Assembly: GCF_964340395.1 (NCBI RefSeq)
Contig: NC_135554.1
Span: forward strand, 15,585,592 to 15,649,591
From: Glandiceps talaboti
Lineage: Eukaryota; Hemichordata; Enteropneusta; Spengelidae
Direction of reading: 5' to 3'
Length of the DNA: 64,000 nucleotides
The notes beneath the pieces are model-generated. The model was not told the DNA's origin. It saw nothing but the letters and a program-made list of their open reading frames with translations, and ran no database searches. The translations under genes and the position numbers were made by a program. Of this stretch, positions 1 to 12,700 are shown one piece after another; within the stretch, counting starts at the first letter, position 1; every line of letters starts with the position of its first letter.

Positions 1-647
1 CAACTCTTTCAACATTTTGTTCTTCTTATAATAATTGATATAAAATATTTCTTCTCTTATTATCTGTTCAATATCTCTTCTTTCCGAAATTCTCGCTTTA
101 TACACGGCAAAAGTCGCCACCATCAACATTAAATTAAATACATCACAAGTCTTACAATATATTCTGTATCCATACACAATGTGCTTCCACAGCAGTCTTA
201 CGTTCATTCTATACAATTGATTGATTATATTTATACATTTTCTCCAGAACTGCTTTACAACTTCACATTCATAAAGAAAAGTTTTACTTTCTTCAATATT
301 TTTACAAATCTCACAGAATGGATTAGTCATTATTTTCCATTTAAACAAATTTTCTTAATGTTAGGAGCATATGTTTTAACACCGCTATTACTCACTATGT
401 TCCAGTAAAAATCTTTACATGCAAAATCAAAACATGTTTTGTATTCTCCGTTGAAAGCTCTTTTTCTTAGCTGCATTCTACCAAATCTTATATAAATCTT
501 ATTGTTGACTTCACACAGAAGTAGGTAATAGTTTATTAATTCGCAGCAAAACTTTAACAATTCAATTAAAACATAGAAATCGCAATACGTACGTATAATA
601 GTCTTTGATCCAAGAAAATCATGAAAAATTGCACGTGGTCTCGTCAA
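1..647 (-). mobile_element. LINE reverse-transcriptase C-terminal remnant
   Basis: Minus-strand reading frame with the look of the region after the RT domain of a LINE ORF2. A stretch around 330-420 reads FYWNIVSNSG then, after one frameshift near 345, continues as LFKWKIMTNPFCEICKN, with a further Cys (YECEVVKQFW) about 15 residues on. The WK..T.P.C..C......T..H/Y.F..C pattern resembles the zinc-binding tail (zf-RVT type) of many non-LTR elements. The frame is broken, so it is a dead copy; it runs off the left edge of the window. The family name is not certain. Confidence 0.6.
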
Positions 648-670
648 TAAACCATATTTTTGCCATTGCT

Positions 671-671
671 C

Positions 672-712
<41 letters not shown>

Positions 713-788
713 GATGTTGATCATGATGATGACTGAACAGTGATAGAACATCTCATGTGTCTGTACGCATGTTCATTTAATTTATATA

Positions 789-877
<89 letters not shown>
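671..877. repeat. (TTG)n and (TA)n microsatellites
   Basis: A TTG run at about 671-713 is followed by an almost pure TA run at about 792-877. From 878 to 1331 I see no gene or clear repeat. Confidence 0.9.
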
Positions 878-878
<1 letters not shown>

Positions 879-1331
879 GTTATATTTTCAGTAACTATAT
901 AGTTCAGTTACGAATCAAACGATTTGGCAACCTTTGACCTCTCACTTATAAAATGTAGAAACTACACAAATTACACAAGCGATGTATGATAAGCAAATCT
1001 TAGATTTAGAGGGTTTTTTTATCATCTACAAAATATACTTATGGAAAATGAAATAATAGGTCCTCCAGGTCGTTAAATCCTCGCCGATTTTCTCCATCTT
1101 TGAAATGCAAATTCAAACGGCTATAACAAAGAAAAAGACATCGTGTTTGTTTTCTGCGCTAAGTACACACAGTATATAGGAGTAGTTCCTATCTACTATA
1201 ACAGAAAATAAACATATTTGGAGATGATAACATCGCCAAAACTAGTGTATCAGTGTCTATTGGTAGCCAGCAATCTGCTTCGTATTTCATAAATATAATA
1301 TTTCAATATTTGAAGGTTTATAAAACAATGT

Positions 1332-1536
1332 CTACATACCTTCCAATTGGCAGATAAAGAAAGCTGTCTCAGAACATGGTCCAGATATCCATTGATAGTT
1401 CTGTGATACCCTGTAGAACAGAAAACAAGGACATTTCCATGAAGACATATTATTCAACTACATGCATAGATTTTGTAAATGATTCTAATACTGGAATAAG
1501 TAGATAAGATGGATTCTAAAAGGAAACTGTTGTTGA

Positions 1537-1573
<37 letters not shown>

Positions 1574-1586
1574 GGTGTTGTTGTTG

Positions 1587-1652
<66 letters not shown>

Positions 1653-2756
1653 TACGTCTAAGCAGGCATTTGTGCTTTTCAATTTACTTCAGGAGCTGTA
1701 TTCTTCAATCACCTTATGAAGGACATGTGAAAAAATACTCTACAGGTAGTCGAAGTCGTTACTTACGAAAGTTTAGCACATGTAGATTGGTCGTTGATTG
1801 AGTCATCTGACAACCAGTTGGTGTACCTCATGGTTGAGTTATCAGAATAGAACCAGCCGCCATCTTGTTTGCTAGTACCGTCGAAGTACCAATCTATAAG
1901 AGATAAAGAAGAGGATATTCAATTGCACCGTGGTATCAATAATTTAATGTTATATGCACTACATGTCTCCACTTCAACTTCTCCAACACGTCAAATAATC
2001 TGCCTTCTCCTCACAACATATCCAGAACTCCTAACCCTACAAGAGTACAAGATGTCTACATTTTATAAACAGAGTATTATCGAAGTGGAGAATATGGTAG
2101 AATGTACAGAGAGGAATTGGTCAAACTTGATACTAGAGTTTTTAGTAAGTAACTGCCAGACTTATTGACGAATTCAAGAGTATTGTTCAAGAATTGCCCG
2201 CTAAAATCTTTCGTCTCTCACTCAACACCACAACCACAACCACCCAACCGTTAACTAAACTGAATGAAACAGAGGGTTCCCGTTTTACCAGCAACGAAAA
2301 TCCTGCCTTAAACTAAAAGTCGCATTAATCTCCATCAAGGTAACAATATCTCCACCACCTCTACTGCTATAAATAAACCCAGTCTAACGGGGATTGTTGT
2401 TCTTCACTTAGAGGAGTCATTCCCTTTTTATCAGCAACGGAAATCCTGCATCAAAAGTCGATCTTCTCCTTTTTCTCCATCAAGGTAACAATTAAAACAT
2501 ATATATCCTCCTACTAAATACACAAAACTTGCTTCGTTTGCTGCACCTATATGCTATATGCTATTGGCGACTTTATCAAACTAAGTCTTACCAGTATTCG
2601 TTTGCCCTAGGCCTGATGCTGTGATAAGAGCAACGACATAGTTATGACGGTCAAGGCTTGTAATCCTAGCTAGATGTGTATTGGGCGTATTCTCACAGTG
2701 AGCTTTTGCATCTTGCCAAGATTTAGGTTGGAATACCAGTGTAAATTTAACTCGAG
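1332..2756 (-). CDS. Exons 10-12: C-type-lectin-like domain
   Basis: Exons 2592-2756, 1767-1893 and 1340-1410 encode a CTLD of about 121 residues: FTLVFQPKSWQDAKAHC, LARITSLDRHNYVV, YTNWLSDDSIND, TCAKL, YQWISGPCSETAFFICQLE. The four canonical cysteines (AHC, TC, PC, IC) are present. The calcium/sugar signatures are not: the EPN/QPD position reads DSI and the WND position reads WIS. The fold should be kept but classical calcium-dependent sugar binding is unlikely. Either the protein ends at QLEGM-stop (1332) or the GTATGT at 1339 is a real donor to an exon beyond the window. Confidence 0.85.
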
Positions 2757-3882
2757 CTGCAATATACAAAATGTATGCAATGGTACTTAAGATAATTTAT
2801 GATAATACGTGATGTAACTTTATACAGATACGTTTATCTCACACGAAATTGGTTATCAATAAGAAACGTGACGATTTTGAAACAAGACTAAGATATACTT
2901 CTTGTACTGATGAAGTATGTAGTTTATTGTGAGCATTATATTCATGGTTGGTTACTGTACGCCGCGCCTCAAAGCGATAAAAATATTTCACTTGTAAATG
3001 GTGATATATGGCAAGAATGTCCACAGATATAGAAAAGTAATCGTACACTTGTTCAAGAAAGGACAAAGTTATGAAAATTGGTAATGCATTCCTATGGAGA
3101 AAAAGTTCTCTGGATCGCCTCCGCGAGTCATTATTTTAGATGAACTTTTAAAAGTCTTGTGAAATGGCAATGACAAGACACTGCCGGGGTGTAGCGAAAG
3201 TGATTCACCCTGGTACAGAAAAAGAACGAACAAAGGTAAGGTTTGCCTGTAAAAATGAAAATGCCTGTTAGAAAATCGAACCAGCAATCAAATTCCTGTT
3301 CTATACATCTTGGAAATGGGATAACCTTTTATTGCCGACCATGACATGACATCTAGAAGTGAGGTTTTCTGAGGTCAGAGGTGAAAGAAATGACTGTTGT
3401 GAGTTTAGAGTCGATTTTATGATAGATACACTTTTCCATGTTTTCTTAAATTCGGCCTTAATGTTTATTTATTTCTTATAGATGACTGCTAAATACTTTT
3501 ATTTTATAATATCAAGTAACAAATATGAATGATCATCAATCAAAACATTTTTTCTTACCTGGTGCGAAGACTTGTACTTCGCACAGTGAAAGTTGTCCTT
3601 GGTTATAGTTCTTGAAGCTGACAAAGCGTCCAATCGTCCCTTCGGAACAGTAGAAATTAATATTGCTCTGTGATGACATACTATTTGTAACAGTAGAACC
3701 GCATTGTTCAACGTCAATGAGAGTGTCTGTTTTACCGATTAACACCTTTCCACCGTTCAATCGTTCAGCTGAAAGAACATCAACATGAGGTTTAGCAGGT
3801 AAGAGACAAACGTCCCATATGTGCCAGTTTCCTTCTGTATTATGGTCATAATCAGCTAGGTGTGTGTGTGTGTGTGTGTGTG

Positions 3883-3961
<79 letters not shown>

Positions 3962-5275
3962 TTGACAGGAATTTGACTTTCAGGCGGTGAATCAAAACAA
4001 ATAGGTTTGACATAGAATGAAAGGTGGTCATAAGGGATAAACAATATATTACAGAAAAAAACACACCACAACGGGAATCATCTCCTTAAGTTTGACTGTA
4101 GCTTTTGGTGAAAAACCTGACAATATAGGTGTCTTGTGAATTACTTAATTTAAGTTTGTAAATGAATTATAATGAATGCAATTGGTATATAACTTAATGC
4201 TGCAGTCGAAACTTCATATTGGGAATACCACTAATATACTGACGTGTACATAAGACAAAATAAGATTTTATTTACAAAATTATTGTATAATTTTACGGTA
4301 AAATTAGGTACAGTTAAAGATATACGTTACACTCACAACAGCAGTCTCCTCTCGTGTAAATCTTAACCTGCTTTATGCAGTGAAAATCACCGAGATCTAC
4401 TCTCCACCAAGGATTGGGGTCACCAAAACCTGTATGTGTGCAACCTCCGGAAAAGAACATTTGATTCGTGTTGCCATCGACTGCTTTCTTTGAAGGCCCT
4501 GCACCATGAGTACTGCTCTGCCATGTTGGTCGCCCAAGAGCTACATTTGTCGTCGGGTCGCCTTTCGAAAACAGACAGGAAGAAAAATAGGAAATAATAA
4601 AAAAATAAAAAAAATAAAAAAAATAAAAAAAATAAAAAAAATAGGAAAGTAAGTAATATGTAGTTATTGTCGAGTACTATGGGAAGCCGTTCAGGCCAAA
4701 AGTATTTTTTTATTTTTGCTATAGTATTTTATATTTTTCGTACTTACAAACTAATTTTAACCGTTTATGTACTTTTATTCCATGTTCACATTATTTTAAT
4801 TGAAATAAGTTTGCATTTATTTGAGAATATTGTTTTATTTTTCGTCAAACCAGAATTATTTTAAGGATTATATATAATTGAAAAGTCAAAATATATTTTT
4901 GTTAATGTTTTTTATTTTATTTTTAAAATTTTAAAAAAAAATTTCAACTTTTTTTTTTTTCTCCCCAACTTTTTTTTTTTTTGGCCGAGTCTGCTGACAA
5001 GCGCCTGTCACGAGCACGACGTACTCGTGACAGGCATGTCCTTCGACTCGACATCCATTACGACGTTTTTCGGCGTCAAATACACCTTCTCATTACCTTC
5101 GAAATTGGTCGCTCAAACATTATATCAGATTTTCCAATGGGTCAGTCAGGTACTACTAGTACTAGGACTTCTTGTACGAGCGCACATGTTGACGTCGACC
5201 TGCTATATTACATATCAACCTAAACCAGCTTTTATCGCCTTGTTATCATCATCATCATCGTCGTCGTCGTCGTCG

Positions 5276-5321
<46 letters not shown>

Positions 5322-6664
5322 AAAGATTCAGTTTACTTCATCGTACATTGTAGTATACATTCTCTTGGTGTTCTGAGTACAAATGCATGTATCATGAAAA
5401 GTTGGGAACAACACGTCTACATATGTAATACAGCAGGTCGACGTCACCATGTGCGCTCGTACGAAATACCTTTACCCGTTGCATATGGATCGTACGCGGC
5501 TGAAGTCGCGGTTGTTGGAAAAAACAGATACTATCAGACGTAAATTAACAGTTTTGAGATCTGATATAATGTTTGAGCGACCAATTTCGAAGGTAATGAG
5601 AAGGTGTATTTGACGCCGAAACACGTCGTAATGGATGTCGAAGGACATGCCTGTCACGAGCACGACGTACTCGTGGCAGGCGCTTGTCAGTAGACTCGGC
5701 CAAAAAAAAAAAAGTTGGGAAGAAAAAAAAAAAAGTTGAAATTTTTTTTTTAAATTTTAAAAATAAAATAAAAAACATTAACAAAAAATATATTTTGACT
5801 TTTCAATTATATATAATCCTTAAAATAATTCTGGTTTGACGAAAAATAAAACAATATTCTCAAATAAATGCAAACTTATTTCAATTAAAATAATGTGAAC
5901 ATGGAATAAAAGTACATAAACAGTTAAAATTAGTTTGTAAGTACGAAAAATATAAAATACTATAGCAAAAATAAAAAAATACTTTTGGCCTGAACGGCTT
6001 CCCATAGCCTTCAGTACGGTTTAATAGGGGATCGACAGGTGCAAACTTCATTTTCCATTACGTTCTTCTCTTCATGCCAGCTGCACATGTTATGTTTGGG
6101 TTTTCATCTTCCATATTTCATATTGTAGGTTTACATGAATTTGTATTCATATCTTTCTTGTACTTTAGGCTGGGGGGGAGAAATGGGGGGGGGGGCATGA
6201 AAAAAATCGAGGGGTTCAAGGGGGGGGGGGCATGAAAATTCTGATGGTCTGAAAGGGGGGGGGGCGAAATATTTTGCTCATGATTTGAACCAAATAAAAC
6301 CTCTGGAACGGTCATTTTCCGAATTAAAAAATTTTCTCGCGGCATCGCCGCAATAGCTTCAAAAACCTATATCTAATGATGTGTTGAGTGACAGCCATGC
6401 GAATGTATTGGTGTATGCCTTCCTCTGTCTGTCTGTCTGTCTGTCTGCCTGTCTGTCTGTCTGTCTGTCTGTCTAGGCTGTCTCTCTCTGACTCACTCAC
6501 TCACTCACTCACTCACTCACTCACTCACTCACTCACTCACTCACCCACCCACCCACCCACCCACCCACCCACTCACTCACTCACTCACTCACTCACTCAC
6601 TCACTCACTCACTCACTCACCTCCTTTCCTCCCTCCCTCTCTCTCACTCTATTTCTATCTATAC

Positions 6665-6704
<40 letters not shown>

Positions 6705-9700
6705 GCCTGTCTGTCTGTCTGTCTGTCCATCTCTCTGTCTGACCCTTACCAGCATCACAGTTACAATGATAAGTTGAGTCATCTAGTGCAGTACATGAAC
6801 CTCCGTAACAAGGGTTCAATTCCTCACAGACATCTGTCACTGAAACAACAAGGAATACAACACCATAAGAATGCTTTGGGCACTATTAACCACAATGAAC
6901 AAACACATGTTAGCGAGCTGTACCCTCACGCGGGGTGCATCTGACTTGTCAGATTATATGATAAACTTTCCTTTGCATGATTAAATCTTGGTCATTTTTT
7001 CCACCTAGAAGTTAAGAACAATACAAATCCTCAGAAATGAACTTCACGATATCAAATTTCATCACGTAAACGTGTTCCATAATACACTTTGTCGGTCAGT
7101 TTGTAGTGCAGTCACATCACATGTAATTGATTGATTGATTGATCGATTAACTAATTGATTTATTATTTGGTTGAATGATTGATTAATTGAATGATTATTT
7201 TTTGTGGTGAAATAAAACTTATTTTGTGTGTGATATTGATCAATTGGCTCATTGATTTTTGTGATGATATAAAACTTTTTTTCTTCCTTCCCTGACTAGT
7301 TTCTCTCTGTAATTCACTCTTTATTGACTAAATAAAGACACCCTGTCCATTCTTCTCCTCTTATCTAATTAAAACACGCCTAATCTTATAATTGCCAAGA
7401 GATCAATTACATTAACACTTTGCTTCATCTCTTATCTTCTGGGAGATTATCACACCAAGCAAGCACTCATTCATTTATTTACAAAACTAGTATAACTCTC
7501 TTCTATACCAGTTTAAACATCACTAAGAATTTGTTGGGAGTGATAATAACTAAGTAGATAAGCGATAAAGCAAACTGGAGCAGTAATATATCCCCTGGTA
7601 TGTATGAGATTAGGGGTGCTTTAATTTAGATAAGAGAAGAATCGACAAGATGTTTTTATTTAGTCAAGTGAGAGAGAATTATATACAGCTGAAAGACAGA
7701 AAAGTAGCCAGGGAAAGAAAGGGAAACAGTTTTATATCACCACAAAAATCAATGAGTCAATTGATCAATATCACACACAAAAAACAAGTTTTATTTCACC
7801 ACATACATGAATCATTTAATTTATCAATCATTCCACCAAATAATAAATGAATGAATCGACCAAGTAATCGATCGATCGTTTAATCAAACTACATGCTCGC
7901 TGCACCCTGTGGTCACAAACATGTTAATTACATCTCACACAATCTGTACTGGAAAATTCAAATTGTTATCAATTGGACTTATCAACAATTCTCACATGAA
8001 TAAGCCAATCAAAAGTTTTGGGGTTGACGTCACGAATTGAGTTAAGATAAACCTCAACATTTTCATATTTTTTCACATGTTTTTTGGCGGTGAATACTGA
8101 AATCGTTGACTTTTGAAGAGCATACCTGGTGCCAAGACTTGAACCTCACAAAGAGCTAGAGCATTAGTCTCCGATGCCATTTGAATGTATATGTATTGGC
8201 CAATCATACTCAGAGAACAAGTCATTTCCACCACTTCATTACTTGACTGAGATGCAGTAATAACACCACAAGACATCGACTCTGATGTGTCGTAGTTGGA
8301 CGAAATTCTTATATCTACTCCTGTTATATCTTCAGCTGTTTTGGAAAAAATACAATAATTTTGTAATTGTGAAAACCAATTTACAATTTATAGAACATTT
8401 AAAATCAATTGTGCCTAATAATATATAAAAATATATAATACATTACCGCAACAATCTTGTCTATTCCAGATTATAACATTAGCAACACATCGCATTTCAC
8501 CCAAATCCACTTTCCACCAACCAGTCTCATTTGTACCGGTGAGGGCGCAGGAGTGCCCTTCGTCCAGGTGTGTATTGAGCACATCATCTACAGCTCTGAG
8601 GGCGTAGTTGCTTTCAAATGTACTCGACTGAATTGTCCACCTGTCCCGGGCAACATTAATCAGGGTTCCTGTTTTAAAAGTAATTAAATACCTTGGTTAA
8701 AATGTTTGTAAAAAGCGTAAGAAAAATACAGCATGTCTAAACAATAATTTCAGCATTGGTAAGACAATGGTCGAGTTATACCCTTACAGGCCATTTAGCA
8801 AATGTACGCATTTTTATTAATTACTCTATTACGATTTTACAGCAGTCTGACTGAATCTAGTTTCAAGAATCATTAAACTAAAAAAATGATTTTCCAGACA
8901 ATACGTGCAAAGAAAACTAACAATTTTTTTTAAGCTTCACTTACCATTACCGCTACAGTTACAATGGTATTGGTTTATTCCATCTATACAGATTCCACTA
9001 TAGCATGCACCAGGAAAACAGTCATCTATGTCTGCGTAGAGAAAAAACAAACAAATTGTTGATAAATTGTTACATATACAGTCCATTTAAAGTTACTGTT
9101 CAGCGGCTCTGTTTGATACAACCATTGTGACACAGAAACTGCATGTTATACACTAAGATAGCAAGATCGCAATTTCTCGCTACACTGTCTAAATGAAATA
9201 AACCCTTTATATGTACTGCAACTAGACAGAGACACGCGGGCGCCAATGTTTTGATGTCTGCGTTTGATGTCTGCATGGTGGCACCTTAGTTCATTTCATT
9301 TAGACATGAAACTGCATTCATTCAATCTTGCTATATTTAAGTAGCATTTGCAGTTTATTAGATTCTTCGTGGTTGTATGAAACAGATCCAGTGAACGGTA
9401 ACTTAAAACTGACTGTACTATTCTAGAAATCCATCAAATTCAATGAATGATAACCAGTTTTATCTTTGTCAAGTAGGGGCTATCAATAGCAAGGTTTACA
9501 CTTCTACCCTGCCACATCAACAATTGTCCTAACATTGGTTGTTTTCTACCACAAAATCGTGTACTCTGCTCTAATCCAATGTCACTTTGATTATTCATGT
9601 TCATCCCGGTACTCTACTCTTCAATATATCAAAATGTTCAAAAAGAAACTCCAAATTGCACAAAAACAAAATGATACGGTTCATCCTTTCTATGGAGTGC

Positions 9701-12700
9701 AGATCACACATAGGTGCTGATCAGTTCGATGCCAGATTTTACCTTTAAAAAAGCTGTCAAATCATATCTGTCCAGTACACTAAGGGATACTGAAAACAGC
9801 GAGTTTATTCGTTATTAGCTAGTTTGCCTCCACGTTTTCCCTGCTCCTGTTATTCTTTCCTATTCAATATAGTTAAACAGCTTTGCTAATCCCGCCACTT
9901 TCTTGAATCACTGTATGGACCCCACTGGAAACAAGTCTTTGACTTTGTGGGTTATCCAAGTAATTCAACAATTGGTACCAGTTTTTATTTGTATATCTGT
10001 GCTGTCAATCTTGTTGCTTTAATAAACAAAACCAATCTAATCTAATCTAATTTGTATTAGTACATGTCATTCTCCCAAAAGCTATAAGGCCAGAAAAAAT
10101 AAAAAAGCTGTTCAACGGGCAACCTAGCCCATCGCTTTGGGTAGGTAGGTAGATTTTTTTTACAACGTTGGACAATGATGTAAAAACTAGCCATATATAG
10201 TGATGGCAAAATATTGGTTACAAAATTTGAGTTTACATAGTACTTTTTCAGTCATTCTGATTTTATTTTTCAGTCATCCTGATTTTATCTTGCACTTTAT
10301 CTGTATGTCAACTGATTTCCACCAGTTCTACACTTAGGAAATGTACACAATTTACGGTACGTTCACTTAAACAAATTCTGTAGCCCCCTCTCCTCTCAAA
10401 AATTAATTGTTAAGCAGGTCTTAATGAAAATTCAGAATTATTTCAGCCACCCCTTCTGTCACCTACACCACAGTGGAGATATACAATTATTTGGTACAAT
10501 GATGTATCAAAATAACAGCGATAACCAACTACAATAATACTCCGAGCGAGATTACTATACAAAGGATGTTGATTTCACAAGCATAAGGAGATGTCTCACA
10601 ATGAGCTCTAACCTATACAGGGAGGTACTTAGCCAGCCACCTTCCATCTTTGATTTGGGAGAAAGACACTTGTTATTGTGATTGCTACTGATTGAAAGGA
10701 AACACATCCAAAGATGAAAACTTCTTTGAAAATAAGAACATGTAGGAGGCCATTTAGAGGCATAAATTATCAAACCACAGACATAATTGAAAATCTTACA
10801 ATGCTTGAATATGGTATTGGTATTAAAATACCAGAATTGATGCAATTATACTATCCAGTACACTTCTAAATATTACATATATCTAGCTATGAAGTGTATT
10901 TTGTTGTGGCAAGCTGAAAGATATTTTGCAGATGTGCACTTGGTGAATGACGTTTCCCGAACATAAAAAATCACAAATAAAGAGCAAAACATTCCAAGTC
11001 CCCCTTTCAGATTATCAGAATTATGATGGCCAAATCATAATTTTGCTCATTTCTTTAGTACACGTTGGATATGCGACAGCTTAGTTTAATGCCAATTCAC
11101 TCTTATACACATCATCAGAACCAAGTAAAAACCCCAATGTTACAGTGCAAGATATTAAAAATGTAATTTGGTTTTGACACACATGTATATGGTAATGTTA
11201 CGGTCCAAAATATCGTATTTCGGAATTATGGGAATAAATTCTACTTTTCGGTATTGTAGGCCATAGGTCAGAAATAGCCTGGCGATTACGAATCTGGGCA
11301 AACATGATGTAACTGAAATTCACATGATTGGTTAGAGAAAGGTATTTAATAACTTTTATGATGGCATGATCTTATGGTGTGATTTGCTATTTATAGTTGT
11401 TGTGTAAATTCCATTGTATTGAAAGTATACTTAAAGATGAGAATTAAAACATCCAGAAGCTCTCGGGTAGGTGATTCTGGCAAGCCGAAATCTCTTCTCA
11501 GTCGTGACTAATTCCCAACTTGGACCTGAACGATCCCGTACGAGAGTATGAGAGTGTGAGTGCTAGAGTGCAACGTTAGAACTATCCATACTTATACCGT
11601 TCGACTCTATGACTCGGAACAGTAACATGTTTTATTCAGAAAATATAAAGAAAACCTTAATCATTTTTGAAACAAAGTGTGTATAGTAGTCCTGCAGCCA
11701 TTTACTGACATGTGAAGCCCGCACGGGGATATATTGCCCATCAACAAAAAAAAATTTAAATGCCAAAAATATGAGTAGATCGGGCGCGCCCGTTGAACAG
11801 CTTTTTTATTTTTTCTGGCCTAACCTGAATTCTTATTTGAAGAACAGTATACATGCCCACAGCGCATTCGGTTGAAACACATCTGGCGATTTGTTACTGT
11901 ATGTAGCTACACCTTTGCTATTCTACCTGTTCCGTTATCTTGCATTAAAATACACAATTTTGTTAGATACGAGAGTACACCATTACCTGACATGGTGGTA
12001 GTTTCCGACAGAAATGTTGATGATACGAATACATTGTTATCACTGGTCGACTGATGATCGGCAGAAGTTTGCAGACCACGCACAGCCGACATTTGAGTAG
12101 ATCCTTCTGGTCTTTCATTGTTGGTCGCACTCGACGGCAACACTGTCATGTACGATGGCGAAACAGAAATTGTAGATAAATTGTTACATATACAGTCCAT
12201 TTAAAGTTACTGTTCAACGGATCTATTTGATACAACCATTGTGACACAGAAACTGGTCGCATTCACTTCTAACAACACTTGAGATTGTATTTTGGGTTGA
12301 TGGTTGTATTTTTGTACTATTCAATAAAACATAAACATACGATCTCCTCTTCTTGTCTTTACGAGAGGAATACGGTTCTCACCTTTACATTTTTTGCCAA
12401 GATATAAGACGACTTTAAATTCAAAGCAGTTCTCTTTCTATAGAGAATATGTTGTTGAAGTGGGTGATATAAAATGTTTAGTAATACTAAATGGGGCGCG
12501 CTATCAGTTTCTGTGTTTTGTTTGAGTACTTCATCACACACAAAAACGTCTAATTGAAAGCTGTACTCTCTGGTCGTATCACTGGTTGATTGTGTCAGTC
12601 TTGTTCTGGACCAGTACTAGTGGACGTTTGTGCCAAAAATGTTTATGATGTTATGAGTTAAGCTAATTTAAGTAGAAATCTTTACCTTTTTCACTGGTCA

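Noticed and set aside
1485-1682. 65-residue poly-glutamine reading frame
   Set aside because: Lies wholly in an intron of the lectin gene; the flanking exons splice in phase without it, and it is a CAA/CAG microsatellite.
10555-10845. 96-residue minus-strand frame inside the 34-bp-TIR element
   Set aside because: Not similar to any transposase I know; composition like the surrounding noncoding sequence.
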